A stretch of DNA of 64,000 bases from Burkholderia sp. (GCA_031253835.1 JAIRVP010000032.1:62001-126000), one strand, 5' to 3'. Counted from the first letter of the stretch, positions 50,392 to 58,808 are shown. Notes: a model not told the origin generated them from the letters alone. Numbers and translations: made by a program.

Positions 50392-51321
50392 TCAGAAAGG
50401 CGCGTCGCCTTCGATCGTCGTGCGGAACAGCTTGCGGCGCAGGTGGTCGGGCGTGCCGGCGGCGAGATGCATCAGCGAGCGGTTGTCCCAGAACACGAGG
50501 TCGTGCTCGCGCCACGCGTGCCGATACAGGTGTTCGGCGCGCACGCTGTGCGCGAACAGCGCGTCGAGCAGCGCACGGCTTTCGTCGTCGGGCAGCCCGA
50601 CGATGCGCGTCGTGAAATGCTCGCTGACGAACAGCGCCTTGCGGCCGGTTTCCGGATGCGTGCGCACGACCGGGTGGACCACCGCGGCCACCTGGGCGAT
50701 CTGCTCGGGCGACAGGTTCGGCCGCCACGGGCTGCGCGCCTGCAGCTCCGCATAGCGCGCGAGATACGTGTGCTCGGCGCGCCGCCCTTCGATCGCACGG
50801 CGCAAGTGGGCCGGCAGCGTGTCCCACGCGACGTGCATGTTCGCGAACAGCGTGTCGCCGCCTTCCGCCGGTAGCTCCTGCGCGTGCAGCAGCGAGCCCA
50901 GGCTCGGCTTTTCCTTGTACGACAGGTCGGAGTGCCAGAAATGGCCGGCGTCGCCGAGCCCGACCGGCTTGCCGTGCTCGACGATGTTCGACACGATCAG
51001 CACTTCCGGATGCCCGGCGAGCGCGAACTGGTGCAGCACGTGGATCTGCAGCGGGCCGAAGCGGCGACTGAACGCGATGTGCTCGTCCGGCGTGATGCGC
51101 TGGTCGCGAAACACCAGCACGTGATGGTCGAGATGCGCGCGATGGATGCGTGCGAAACCGTCGGTATCGAGCGGTTGCGACAGGTCGAGGCCGATCACTT
51201 CGGCGCCGAGCGGCCCGTCGAACGGAACGATGTCGAAGCGTTGCTCGGCATCGCCCGGCTGCCACGCGGGCGGATGCCCGGCGGCAATCGATGCGGCATC
51301 GCGGATGGCGGTAGTCGTCAC
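50392..51321 (-). CDS. TauD/AtsK family Fe(II)/2-oxoglutarate dioxygenase
   Basis: 309 residues with the full facial triad: 'GHFWHSDLSYKEKPSLGSLLHA' (His130, Asp132) and 'VFWDNRSLMHLAAG' (His285), plus the 2-oxoglutarate-binding arginine near residue 296-300. 'GLGAEVIGLDLSQPLDTDGFARIHRAHLDHHVLVFRDQ' is the family N-terminus. These enzymes release sulfite or sulfate from taurine, other sulfonates or alkylsulfates by hydroxylation. The first gene of the operon with an ABC importer, so the enzyme probably acts on the imported sulfur source. Confidence 0.9.
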   Translation of the reverse strand: MTTTAIRDAASIAAGHPPAWQPGDAEQRFDIVPFDGPLGAEVIGLDLSQPLDTDGFARIHRAHLDHHVLVFRDQRITPDEHIAFSRRFGPLQIHVLHQFALAGHPEVLIVSNIVEHGKPVGLGDAGHFWHSDLSYKEKPSLGSLLHAQELPAEGGDTLFANMHVAWDTLPAHLRRAIEGRRAEHTYLARYAELQARSPWRPNLSPEQIAQVAAVVHPVVRTHPETGRKALFVSEHFTTRIVGLPDDESRALLDALFAHSVRAEHLYRHAWREHDLVFWDNRSLMHLAAGTPDHLRRKLFRTTIEGDAPF

Positions 51322-51470
51322 GGCACGGCCCCTGATTCGGTCAAAACGCGAATCTACGAGTGCGTGCCGGACTGCGTCAACGAAGCGATTCGGATACGTT
51401 TATCTGCTGCGGCGATAAAGATCGCTGCTCGCGCATACGGCCCGGCGGCACGTGGCTGTGCCCGCGCCGC

Positions 51471-52712
51471 TCAGGATTCCGTCGGCGAGTCCGGCACCCG
51501 TGCGATGCCGTCGGGATAGCGGAGCTCGATCGCCCCGTGCCGGTCGCGAATGCCCATCGGCGGCACGGCCTCCACGCTCGCGCGGTCGACGCCTTCGCAC
51601 ACGGCCAGGTTCGTGTTGGTACGGTAGTAGACGCGCTGGTCGTCGACGGCGAACGACCAGTTCAGGAAACGCAGGCTTGGGGCATCGATCCCCGGCAACG
51701 GCTTGCGGTAATTCTGCCCCCACAGCACGTGCCCGTCCGCATCGATCAGCATGTCGTGAAAGACGCCGCGCGCCGTTTCAACGTCGACGCGCCCCGGCTT
51801 CGTTACGATCTTGCCGTCGTAAAGAATCTGCGCGCCGAGCCGCGCATACCGGTAGCCGAGGCCGACCACCCCGGCCGGATCGTCGATCCCGCGCTTGCGC
51901 ACGCCGGCACAGAACAGGTGCTTCGCATCCCGCGCATACGCGCCGCCGATAGGCGTGAGGCTGGCCACGTCGGCCTTGACCACGGTCAGGTGGCACTGAC
52001 CGCGATCGGGATCGTGAACGTCGCGATCGAAGTAGTAAGCCTGCCGTGCATCGCGGTACCAGTCGCCGCCGAGCGCTTCCAGCGTGGCCGCCTCGCCGTC
52101 GGCAATGAGCCCCTCGCGTGCGTCGTCGTAGCGGGACGCGGCGTCGGCCGCGTAGTAGCGCAGGCCCGCTGCATCGACCGCGAAGTTGTCGACCAGGTGC
52201 CGGAAGCTGCCGAGGTCGAAATGATCGAGCGCGTGATAGCGATGCCCGCTGCCGACGCGCGCCCATACGCGTTCGCCATCGGTATGGAACGGCCCGCCGA
52301 GCGGCGCGAGCGGCTCGGTCCGCGTGTCGCGCCGCTGCCGTGCTTCGGCCTCCTCGCGGCGCTGCGCTTCGTCGGCATCGTAGATCGCCTGCTGCTCCGG
52401 CGTGACCGCCGATGCGTCCAGATGGTTCTGCATGTGCTGTGCATGCAGCGACTGCACGGTCGCGATGCAGAACACCGCGTGCGGAACCGCGCGCAGATAC
52501 AGCGCCCAGTCCTCCGCGTCGTTCCGGTAGAACCAGTGCACCGACTCGCCATCCCAGCCCGCCGGGTCCGTGCGGGCCAGCAACGCGGCTTTGACGTCCT
52601 TGACCTTGCCGGGCACGACGAACGTGAGGCTGTAGTCGCTCTTGCCGAAGTCGTCGAGGCTCTCGTCCTCGAACAGGCTTCGCATCAGTTTTTCGAGCTC
52701 TTGTAATGTCAT
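51471..52712 (-). CDS. DKNYY-family hypothetical protein
   Basis: The 413-residue protein has an N-terminal part 'MTLQELEKLMRSLFEDESLDDFGKSDYSLTFVVPGKVKDVKAALL'. A series of short repeats follows, of the form 'DGERVWARV', 'DAAGLRYYAAD', 'DARQAYYFDRDV', 'DAKHLFCAGVRK', 'GAQILYDGK', 'DDQRVYYRTN', typical of the DKNYY repeat family (repeats of D-x-x-x-V/A-Y-Y about every 40-50 residues). Its function is unknown. ATG 52712 is internal to a longer frame. It is a lone gene divergent from hipBA across 406 bp. Confidence 0.7.
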   Translation of the reverse strand: MTLQELEKLMRSLFEDESLDDFGKSDYSLTFVVPGKVKDVKAALLARTDPAGWDGESVHWFYRNDAEDWALYLRAVPHAVFCIATVQSLHAQHMQNHLDASAVTPEQQAIYDADEAQRREEAEARQRRDTRTEPLAPLGGPFHTDGERVWARVGSGHRYHALDHFDLGSFRHLVDNFAVDAAGLRYYAADAASRYDDAREGLIADGEAATLEALGGDWYRDARQAYYFDRDVHDPDRGQCHLTVVKADVASLTPIGGAYARDAKHLFCAGVRKRGIDDPAGVVGLGYRYARLGAQILYDGKIVTKPGRVDVETARGVFHDMLIDADGHVLWGQNYRKPLPGIDAPSLRFLNWSFAVDDQRVYYRTNTNLAVCEGVDRASVEAVPPMGIRDRHGAIELRYPDGIARVPDSPTES

Positions 52713-53118
52713 CGGTTCGTGTCGATCGGGTGACGTGCAACAGGAAGGACAGATGTACCGCCGGCATTCTAACCATTCGGCGTGAGTGGCCGCCCGCCTC
52801 AGAGCGGAGTTGACGTGAACACGATCCTGTTGCCCGACGCGCTCGGGCACCTCGGCGTCCCGGAAGCGCGTCTCCACTACGAGGTGTTCGGCCGGGCCTG
52901 TTTGCCGAATGACGCGGCGCGTCGGCCACTTTCGTATCCGTACGGGTACGATCCATTCATCGGCCCCGATTTTTCCCGCCCTCGTTCCCGCTCGGAATCG
53001 AAACGATCGCTTCGCTGATCATGTGGCATTTTCGTTTCCATACGGATACGAACGGATGCCTCCCACCCGGAAGTTGTGCAATACTGTTCCCGCTCAGATA
53101 CGAAGCACGGAGAACGTC
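52713..53118. promoter_or_regulatory. hipBA control region with four phased operator-like palindromes
   Basis: No gene here. Four 20-bp near-palindromes of the form TCGT-N2-CC-N4-GG-N3-CGA lie at 52932-52951 (TCGTATCCGTACGGGTACGA), 52982-53001 (TCGTTCCCGCTCGGAATCGA), 53032-53051 (TCGTTTCCATACGGATACGA) and 53084-53103 (a weaker copy). Starts are 50, 50 and 52 bp apart, and the last copy ends 15 bp before ATG 53119. E. coli HipB binds TATCC-N8-GGATA; the half-sites here are similar (TATCC, GGATA) but the spacer is 4 bp. The expected role is cooperative autorepression by HipB with HipA. Confidence 0.7.
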
Positions 53119-53403
53119 ATGTCGGAAACCCGGTCCGTCAACACGATCGGTGCACTTGCCAACCTGATCCGCGCGGCGCGGCTCCAGCAGGGGTTCACGC
53201 GCGACGAGCTCGCGAACGCCACGGGGCTCTCGCCGAAGTTCATCAGCCAGGTGGAAGCCGGGAAACCGACCGCGCAGATCGGCAAGGTGCTGCTGCTGCT
53301 CGGCGAGCTGGGCGTCAGCCTGCTCGCGCAATCGTCGATCGAGATTTCGGCCGAAAACGTGCTCAAGGCCGCACAACGCCGCAGGAGCCGACATGGCGAC
53401 TAG
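53119..53403 (+). CDS. hipB: HipB-like XRE-family antitoxin/repressor
   Basis: 94 residues with a Cro/C1-type helix-turn-helix: 'IGALANLIRAARLQQGFTRDELANATGLSPKFISQVEAGKPTAQIGKVLLLLGELGVSLLA' (about 10-70), then a short basic tail. Start at ATG 53119 after a CGGAGAACG site. Its stop overlaps the HipA start by 11 bp (53393-53403), the classic hipBA arrangement in which HipB dimers neutralise and repress. Four palindromes lie just upstream. Confidence 0.85.
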   Translation: MSETRSVNTIGALANLIRAARLQQGFTRDELANATGLSPKFISQVEAGKPTAQIGKVLLLLGELGVSLLAQSSIEISAENVLKAAQRRRSRHGD

Positions 53404-54703
53404 AACGCTGATCGCCTCCGCGAACGGGCTGCGCATGGGCAGGCTGACCGACGACCGGGGCGTCTGGTCGTTTACGTACGACGCGCAGTGGCTCGCATCG
53501 CCCCTGGCGTACCCGCTGTCGCCCGCCTTCGCATTACGCGCCGACACCTTCACCGACGACTCGACCGATCGCCCGGTCCAGTGGTTCTTCGACAACCTGC
53601 TGCCGGAAGAAGGCATGCGTACCTCGCTTGCGCGCGAGGCGAAAGTCGACGCGGCCGATGCATGGGGCCTGCTTGCCTACTTCGGGCGCGAATCGGCTGG
53701 TGCACTTACGCTGCTGGCCGACGGCGAACAGGAAGCCGCAGGCAGCACGCAACCGCTTCCGCTCGACGAACTCGAGCGCCGCATCCAGGCGATGCCCGAA
53801 CGCGCGCTGACGGCCACCGCACCCAAGCGCATGTCGGCGGCCGGCGCGCAGCAGAAGCTGCTGCTGATCCTGCGCGGCGATGCGCCGGACTACACGCTGT
53901 TCGAACCGGTCGGCAGCGAGCCGTCGATGCATCTGCTGAAACCGGACATGCGCGCCGCCGGCTACCCGCACTCGGCGATCAACGAATTTTTCTGCATGAA
54001 GCTCGCGAAGCGGATGGGCCTCGACGTTCCGGACGTCCATTTCCTGCGTGCGCCGTCCGCGTGCTACGTGATCGACCGCTTCGACCGCGATACCGCGTCG
54101 GAGCCGGCCGGGCGCCTGCACACGATCGACGCGATGCAGTTGCTGAACTACGATCGCGGCTTCAAGTACCAGCGCGCGAACGCGCACGAGCTCGGCCGCG
54201 CGATCGGGCGGACCAGCACGCGCGCACTCGCGCGCCTGTCGGTATTCCGCTGGACGATCTTCAACGTGGTGGTCGGCAACGGCGACGCCCACCTGAAGAA
54301 CCTGTCGTTCTTCGTCGATGCGCGCGGCTACCGGCTCGCGCCGTTCTACGACATCGTCAGCACGGTCGTCTATCACACGCCCACGCACCGCCCCGACCAT
54401 CGCGGCGATCACTGGCCCCACTGCGAACTGACGATGCCGCTCGGCACCGCGACGCGGTTCGCCGACATCGACACGGACGCGCTGGTCGCGTTCGGCGGCG
54501 CGCTCGGGCTCAGGGAAAAGGCGGCCGAAAGCGAGCTGCAGCGCTTTCTCGAGCCGCTCGAGCGCAGCGTCGCGCACACGCTCGACGAAGTGCGCGAGAT
54601 CGCCCGCCCCGATGCCGGGGAAATCCGGCTGCTGAACTCGATCGTCGCGATGCCGATCGCGGAAATGGGCGCCGCGCTTCGAAAGGCCGCCACGCGCGAG
54701 TAG
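53393..54703 (+). CDS. hipA: HipA-type serine/threonine kinase toxin
   Basis: The 436-residue kinase has HipA features: an N-terminal HipA-N domain ('FTYDAQWLASPLAYPLSPAFALRADTFTDDSTDRPVQWFFDNLLPEEGMRTSLA'), the ATP-loop region 'MSAAGAQQKLLLIL' (Ser148, the autophosphorylation-site counterpart), catalytic 'VVGNGDAHLKNLSFFVD' (Asp298, Lys302, Asn303) and metal-binding 'LAPFYDIVSTVVYHTP' (Asp320). E. coli HipA phosphorylates glutamyl-tRNA synthetase and causes persistence; the target here is not proven. The active-site residues are all present, so the toxin should be active. Confidence 0.92.
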   Translation: MATRTLIASANGLRMGRLTDDRGVWSFTYDAQWLASPLAYPLSPAFALRADTFTDDSTDRPVQWFFDNLLPEEGMRTSLAREAKVDAADAWGLLAYFGRESAGALTLLADGEQEAAGSTQPLPLDELERRIQAMPERALTATAPKRMSAAGAQQKLLLILRGDAPDYTLFEPVGSEPSMHLLKPDMRAAGYPHSAINEFFCMKLAKRMGLDVPDVHFLRAPSACYVIDRFDRDTASEPAGRLHTIDAMQLLNYDRGFKYQRANAHELGRAIGRTSTRALARLSVFRWTIFNVVVGNGDAHLKNLSFFVDARGYRLAPFYDIVSTVVYHTPTHRPDHRGDHWPHCELTMPLGTATRFADIDTDALVAFGGALGLREKAAESELQRFLEPLERSVAHTLDEVREIARPDAGEIRLLNSIVAMPIAEMGAALRKAATRE

Positions 54704-54752
54704 CGCGCCGCCGCCGATATCCGCACGCTCCCCGAGCGCGTCGACGCGGGTG

Positions 54753-55718
54753 TCAGCGGCGCGCCGCAAAGGCATCGACCCCCGTCAACGCTGCGGACCA
54801 CGTCCACAGACGTGCAGCCTCCTGCGGATCGATCGCGTGCGGCCGCACGCCCGATTCCTCGTTGCCGCGCGTCACCGCCGCGACGTCGCAATCCTCGCAG
54901 TAAACGCCGCCGATGTCGGCAAGGCACGGCGCCGTGGCCGCCCACACCTGCGTCGCCGCTCCCTGCGCCGGCGTCTTGAAAGTCGGGTCGATCGGCACAC
55001 CGTGCGCGTCCACCCAGCCCTGCGCCATCATCTCTTCGAGCGTGAGATGACGCTGCAGCGGCGTCGCGATCTTGCCCGGATGCAGCGAGTAGGCGCGGAC
55101 GCCAAACCGCGCGCCCAGCGCGTCGAGTTGTACCGCGAACAGCGCATTGGCGGTCTTCGATTGCCCGTAGGCCAGCCATTTGTCGTAGCCGTGAACGAAC
55201 TGCATGTCATCCCGGCGAATCGGCGAGAGCCGGTGCCCGAGCGACGACACCGCGACCACGCGGGCGCCGTGACCGTGCGCGAGTACAGGCCACAGCCGGT
55301 TGACGAGCGCGTAGTGGCCGAGGTGATTGACGGCCATCTGCGCTTCCCAGCCGTCGCCGACACGCGTTTCGGGGCACGCCATGATGCCCGCGCTGTTGAT
55401 GACGATATGCACGTCGCGCCGCGTGTCGACGAACCGCGCGGCGAAGGCGGCCACGCTCGCGAGATCGCCGAGGTCGAGTGCCGCAGCCTCCGCGCCGGCG
55501 ATGCCGCGCGTCGCGTCGCGTGCGGCTTCTACGCTCCGCGCGCCGACGACGACGTTCGCGCCGGCCTGTGCCAGTGCACGTGTCGTTTCGAGGCCGAGAC
55601 CCGAATGGCCGCCCGTGACGATGGCCGTCTTGCCGCGAAGATCGAGACCGGCCAGTACGTCGCTCGCCGTCGATGCGGCGCCGAATCCGGATTGAAGGGG
55701 GTGTTGCCTGCTCGTCAT
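54753..55718 (-). CDS. Short-chain dehydrogenase/reductase (WWOX/retinol-dehydrogenase-like)
   Basis: The 321-residue SDR has the cofactor loop 'KTAIVTGGHSGLGLETTRALAQAGANVVVGAR' (TGxxxGxG, about 27-50), 'VINSAGIM' (NAG), catalytic Ser in 'VVAVSSLGHR' and YxxxK in 'LAYGQSKTANALF'. ATG 55718 has GGAG 6 nt upstream; a longer frame starts upstream. It is divergent from an AraC regulator that may control it. The substrate is unknown. Confidence 0.88.
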   Translation of the reverse strand: MTSRQHPLQSGFGAASTASDVLAGLDLRGKTAIVTGGHSGLGLETTRALAQAGANVVVGARSVEAARDATRGIAGAEAAALDLGDLASVAAFAARFVDTRRDVHIVINSAGIMACPETRVGDGWEAQMAVNHLGHYALVNRLWPVLAHGHGARVVAVSSLGHRLSPIRRDDMQFVHGYDKWLAYGQSKTANALFAVQLDALGARFGVRAYSLHPGKIATPLQRHLTLEEMMAQGWVDAHGVPIDPTFKTPAQGAATQVWAATAPCLADIGGVYCEDCDVAAVTRGNEESGVRPHAIDPQEAARLWTWSAALTGVDAFAARR

Positions 55719-55857
55719 TGAAGGCTCCAGGAACGATGCGTGCAGCACGCGACCGCCCGTCGGTCGCGTCGCGGCACAAGGTCATTCTCCGGCCGCGCAT
55801 CCGGACTGTGAATGCAATAGAATCCGGTTTTTCGTCGAGATCGTCCGGGAGTTGCGT

Positions 55858-56778
55858 GTGGATCCGCTGTCGGAGGTGCTGTCGCTGCTGGAAACGCGCG
55901 ACTCGTTTTTCACCGGCTTGCGCGCCGGCGGTGCATGGGCGGTCGCGATTCCGCCGCCCGACGGGATCAAGTTCAACGCGGTGGTCGAAGGAAGCTGCTG
56001 GCTGACCGTCGACGGTGCGGGGCCGCCCGTCCGGCTGCGCACGGGAGACTGTTTCCTGCTCGCATCGCCGCGCACATTTTCGCTGGCGAGCGATCCGTCG
56101 GTCGTGCCGGTGCCGGCCGCCGACGTGTACCGGAATGTCGAACACGGCATCGCGCACTATGGCGAACCGGCGGATTGCTTTCTGATCGGCGGCCGCTTCG
56201 CGTACGAAGAAGGCATGCCGCTGCTGCTCGGCAGCCTGCCGCCGGTGGTCGTCGTGAGCGGCGACTCCGAACAGGCGGCGGTGCTGCGCTGGGCGCTGCA
56301 ACAGCTCGCGCAGGAATTCGGCGCGTCGTCGCCGGGCGGATCGCTGATGGTCCGGCATCTCGGGCACATGATGCTGGTGCAGATCCTGCGGCGCTACGTG
56401 GACGACGGCGCGAACGGCGATGTCGGGTGGCTTGCCGGGTTCGCGGATTCGCGGGTGAGCGCGGCACTGGCCGCCATTCACGCGGAACCTGCACGCCGCT
56501 GGACCGTCGACGCGCTCGCGGCCTGCTGCCACGTGTCGCGTTCGACGTTCGCGCTGCATTTCAAGCGGCGGCTGGGATTCGGGCCGCTCGAATACGTGCT
56601 GCGCTGGCGGATACAGCTTGCGATGCGGGAACTGCGACGCTCGAACGCATCGATATCGACGATCGCGCAACGCCTCGGCTACGACTCGGATAGCGCGTTC
56701 GGTCACGCGTTCAAGCGCATCGTGGGCTGCTCGCCGCGCGCGTATCGCCATGACCTGGCCGACGGGTCGGGCAGCTAA
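55858..56778 (+). CDS. AraC family transcriptional regulator with cupin-type effector domain
   Basis: The 306-residue regulator opens 'MDPLSEVLSLLETRDSFFTGLRAGGAWAVAIPPPDGIKFNAVVEGSCWLTVDG', the cupin-like sensor. It ends with two AraC helix-turn-helix motifs ('WTVDALAACCHVSRSTFALHFKRRLGFGPLEYVLRWRIQLAMRELRRSN' and 'ISTIAQRLGYDSDSAFGHAFKRIVGCSPRAYR'). The start is GTG 55858 with GGGAG 6 nt before it. It is divergent from the SDR at 55718, its probable target, across a 139-bp region. Confidence 0.88.
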   Translation: MDPLSEVLSLLETRDSFFTGLRAGGAWAVAIPPPDGIKFNAVVEGSCWLTVDGAGPPVRLRTGDCFLLASPRTFSLASDPSVVPVPAADVYRNVEHGIAHYGEPADCFLIGGRFAYEEGMPLLLGSLPPVVVVSGDSEQAAVLRWALQQLAQEFGASSPGGSLMVRHLGHMMLVQILRRYVDDGANGDVGWLAGFADSRVSAALAAIHAEPARRWTVDALAACCHVSRSTFALHFKRRLGFGPLEYVLRWRIQLAMRELRRSNASISTIAQRLGYDSDSAFGHAFKRIVGCSPRAYRHDLADGSGS

Positions 56779-56963
56779 CACCAGCGGCGTCAACGCCGAT
56801 TGACGCCCGCAGACGGCTTCAGCGGCACAACCAACGCTGCCGCTGCACTGACCGGATTGATTCGCATCACAGACGTCAGGATAAGTATTCTTATCACAAC
56901 AGCATCGTTCAAGACTCAAACCTGCATTTACGAGAACGCCCCGCATGCCGCGAGGCGCCCCGC

Positions 56964-57176
56964 TCAGCGCCCGATCGGCAAACCGGTCGGTTCGATCCAG
57001 CCGAGCTTGTACGCGATCAGCAGCGACAGGAACAGCGTGACCGACAGCCCGACGCGTGCCGCGAGCGACCACGCCATCCGCTTGGATTTGCCACGATCGT
57101 GATTCATGAAATACAGCGCGAAGATCAAGCTCGCGATGATCATCGCGAATGCCACAGAAACCAGCAGGGTTTTCAT
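56964..57176 (-). CDS. Twin-transmembrane protein (DUF2909-like)
   Basis: The 70-residue protein has two helices, 'LLVSVAFAMIIASLIFALYFM' (about 4-24) and 'RVGLSVTLFLSLLIAYKLGWI' (about 41-61), with a short basic loop 'NHDRGKSKRMAW' between. It resembles the DUF2909 twin-membrane proteins, which are often placed next to cytochrome oxidase genes. Here it instead follows an unknown 116-aa gene with an ATGA overlap (57173-57176). Confidence 0.75.
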   Translation of the reverse strand: MKTLLVSVAFAMIIASLIFALYFMNHDRGKSKRMAWSLAARVGLSVTLFLSLLIAYKLGWIEPTGLPIGR

Positions 57177-57523
57177 TGCTGTTGCCTTTGAAGATCCGAA
57201 TCGGCCTGAATCAGTTCGGCCAGTTTATTCCGTTCGTCGTCGATGCCGCCGACGCCTGACGCCGGCCAGTCCAGCGCGACGCCGTTGCCCAGCGAATCGC
57301 GCACGAGCGTCTGGTAGCGCCGGTCGTTGATCCGGCCGTGGTCCATGGCTTCCGAGATCTCGTGCCGGAACGGCAGCGGGAAACTCGCGTATGCGCGCGA
57401 CAGCGCCGCGTATTGTCTCGCATCGATCTCTTTCGACGATGGTATGACAGTCCAGAGCACCACGGCCACGATGGCCGTGAACGGGATCGCCGTATAGCGA
57501 AGGATGAACTTGATCGGGGTCAT
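57173..57523 (-). CDS. Membrane-anchored hypothetical protein
   Basis: The 116-residue protein has one N-terminal hydrophobic segment 'FILRYTAIPFTAIVAVVLWTVIPS' (about 5-28). A soluble part follows, 'YAALSRAYASFPLPFRHEISEAMDHGRINDRRYQTLVRDSL', so it probably sits in the inner membrane facing the periplasm. I do not recognise a family. It overlaps the DUF2909-like gene by 4 nt and forms a two-gene unit with it. The 11-bp-arm palindrome at 57628-57650 lies about 105 nt upstream. Confidence 0.65.
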   Translation of the reverse strand: MTPIKFILRYTAIPFTAIVAVVLWTVIPSSKEIDARQYAALSRAYASFPLPFRHEISEAMDHGRINDRRYQTLVRDSLGNGVALDWPASGVGGIDDERNKLAELIQADSDLQRQQQ

Positions 57524-57627
57524 GAAGCGGTGGGTCGAAAGGGTCGCGAACGCGGGCCGTGCGGCAGCGATGCCGCAGGCCGGTCGTACCGGTCACATTG
57601 TACTGAAAGCCCCATCCGGCTAACAGA

Positions 57628-57650
57628 GTATGATAATGACATTATCATAC
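57628..57650. promoter_or_regulatory. 23-bp palindrome in a divergent promoter region
   Basis: GTATGATAATG (57628-57638) and CATTATCATAC (57640-57650) are exact reverse complements around a single central base. It lies between the membrane-protein unit (starts at 57523, minus) and the DUF1275 gene (57764, plus), in an otherwise GC-rich region. It looks like the site of a TetR- or MarR-type regulator that is not encoded next to it. Confidence 0.7.
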
Positions 57651-57763
57651 TAGTCACATGAATCGGCAGATCCGGTCTCCGGCGCGGGCACGTGCCCGCC
57701 CCGCCGGCCGGCGCCGGTCTTCATGTCCGTGCCCGCGATCCGCGGCGATTGAGCGAAGCCCCT

Positions 57764-58522
57764 ATGCCAGCGCAGTACTTTCGAAACCTGACGGGAAAAC
57801 ACCGCAGCGCGACCGCGAACCGTCAGCTCGGGTTTTCGCTGGCGTTCGTCGCCGGCGCGGCCAATGCCGGCGGCTTTCTCGCGGTCAGGCAATACACGTC
57901 GCACATGAGCGGCATCGTGTCCGCGATCGCCGACCAGACGGCGCTCGGCGACGTTCGGCTGGCCCTGGCCGGCATCAGCTCGCTGGGGTCGTTCCTGATC
58001 GGTGCGAGCTGCTCGGCGATCCTCGTCAACTGGGGGCGCCGCCACGGCCTGCAGAGCCAGTTCATGCTGCCGCTGCTGGTCGAGGCCGCGCTGCTGCTCC
58101 TGTTCGGGCTGCTCGGCAGCCATCTCGCGCTGTGGGAAACCTTTTTCGTACCGGTGACCGTGACGCTGCTGTGCTTCATCATGGGGCTGCAGAACGCGAC
58201 GATCACGAAGCTGTCGGGCGCGGAGATCCGCACGACGCACATGACGGGCATCGTGACCGACCTCGGCATCGAGCTCGGTAAGCTGTTCTACTGGAACCGG
58301 TCGGCCGTCGACGTCGACGCGCATGCGGTGATCGCCAACCGGTCGAAACTGAGGATCCACGCGACGATGCTCGCGTCGTTCTTCGTCGGCGGGCTGGCCG
58401 GCGCGATCGGCTTCAAGCATGTCGGCTACGTGTCGACGGTGCCGCTCGCGGCGTTGCTCGTGCTGCTCGCGATCGTGCCCGTGATCGACGACCTGCTCGC
58501 GCTGCTCCGCAGCAGGTGCTGA
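57764..58522 (+). CDS. DUF1275 (YoaK) family inner-membrane protein
   Basis: The 252-residue protein has about six hydrophobic helices, beginning 'LGFSLAFVAGAANAGGFLAVRQYTSHMSGIVSAIADQTA'. The N-A-G-G-F-x-x-V-x-x-Y-T-S-H-M-S-G motif is the YoaK/DUF1275 signature, and 'CFIMGLQNATITKLSGAEIRTTHMTGIVTDLGIELGKL' is its second half. The function is unknown. Start at ATG 57764, after a long leader that includes the palindrome at 57628-57650. Confidence 0.88.
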   Translation: MPAQYFRNLTGKHRSATANRQLGFSLAFVAGAANAGGFLAVRQYTSHMSGIVSAIADQTALGDVRLALAGISSLGSFLIGASCSAILVNWGRRHGLQSQFMLPLLVEAALLLLFGLLGSHLALWETFFVPVTVTLLCFIMGLQNATITKLSGAEIRTTHMTGIVTDLGIELGKLFYWNRSAVDVDAHAVIANRSKLRIHATMLASFFVGGLAGAIGFKHVGYVSTVPLAALLVLLAIVPVIDDLLALLRSRC

Positions 58523-58569
58523 TCGGCCTCGAGGCCCCTCATTCAGGCAGCGGCACCGAAGGCGGATCG

Positions 58570-58577
58570 ATTATAAT
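58570..58577 (+). promoter_or_regulatory. Pribnow-like box upstream of the RHH gene
   Basis: ATTATAAT (58570-58577), which includes TATAAT, precedes ATG 58610 by 32 nt. A similar ATTATAAT pair occurs in the phnA promoter region at 60199 and 60232. Confidence 0.4.
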
Positions 58578-58609
58578 TTGATTAACATACCGACCACGCT
58601 CGCCCCGTA

Positions 58610-58795
58610 ATGGAAACGAAAACCGCCCGCCTGACCGTCCTGATCGACCCCGCGAAGAAGGAAGCCTTCGAAATGCTCTGCGCGGAGCAGGATCTCACGC
58701 CTTCGCAGGTCGTGCGGCAATTGATCCGCGAATATCTCGACCGGCACGGCGTCACGTACAAGACCAAGAGCGCACTCGGCAAGCGCGTGAAGTAA
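58610..58795 (+). CDS. Small ribbon-helix-helix (CopG/Arc-type) protein
   Basis: 61 residues: 'METKTARLTVLIDPAKKEAFEMLCAEQDLTPSQVVRQLIREYLDRHGV', with an N-terminal beta strand ('ARLTVLID') and two helices, which is the RHH DNA-binding fold used by antitoxins and small repressors. No toxin gene is attached. The last codons repeat in a 13-bp tandem copy (58783-58808) that continues past the stop. Confidence 0.7.
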   Translation: METKTARLTVLIDPAKKEAFEMLCAEQDLTPSQVVRQLIREYLDRHGVTYKTKSALGKRVK

Positions 58796-58808
58796 GCGCG
58801 TGAAGTAA
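58783..58808. repeat. 13-bp tandem duplication across the stop codon
   Basis: GCGCGTGAAGTAA is present twice in a row (58783-58795, 58796-58808). The first copy encodes the C-terminal residues and stop of the RHH gene; the second repeats the stop out of the coding region. Confidence 0.9.

Noticed and set aside
53084..53103. Fourth hip operator taken alone
   Set aside because: It is only a weak match (14 of 20 to the second site); retained as part of the array because of its position, not as a separate operator claim.
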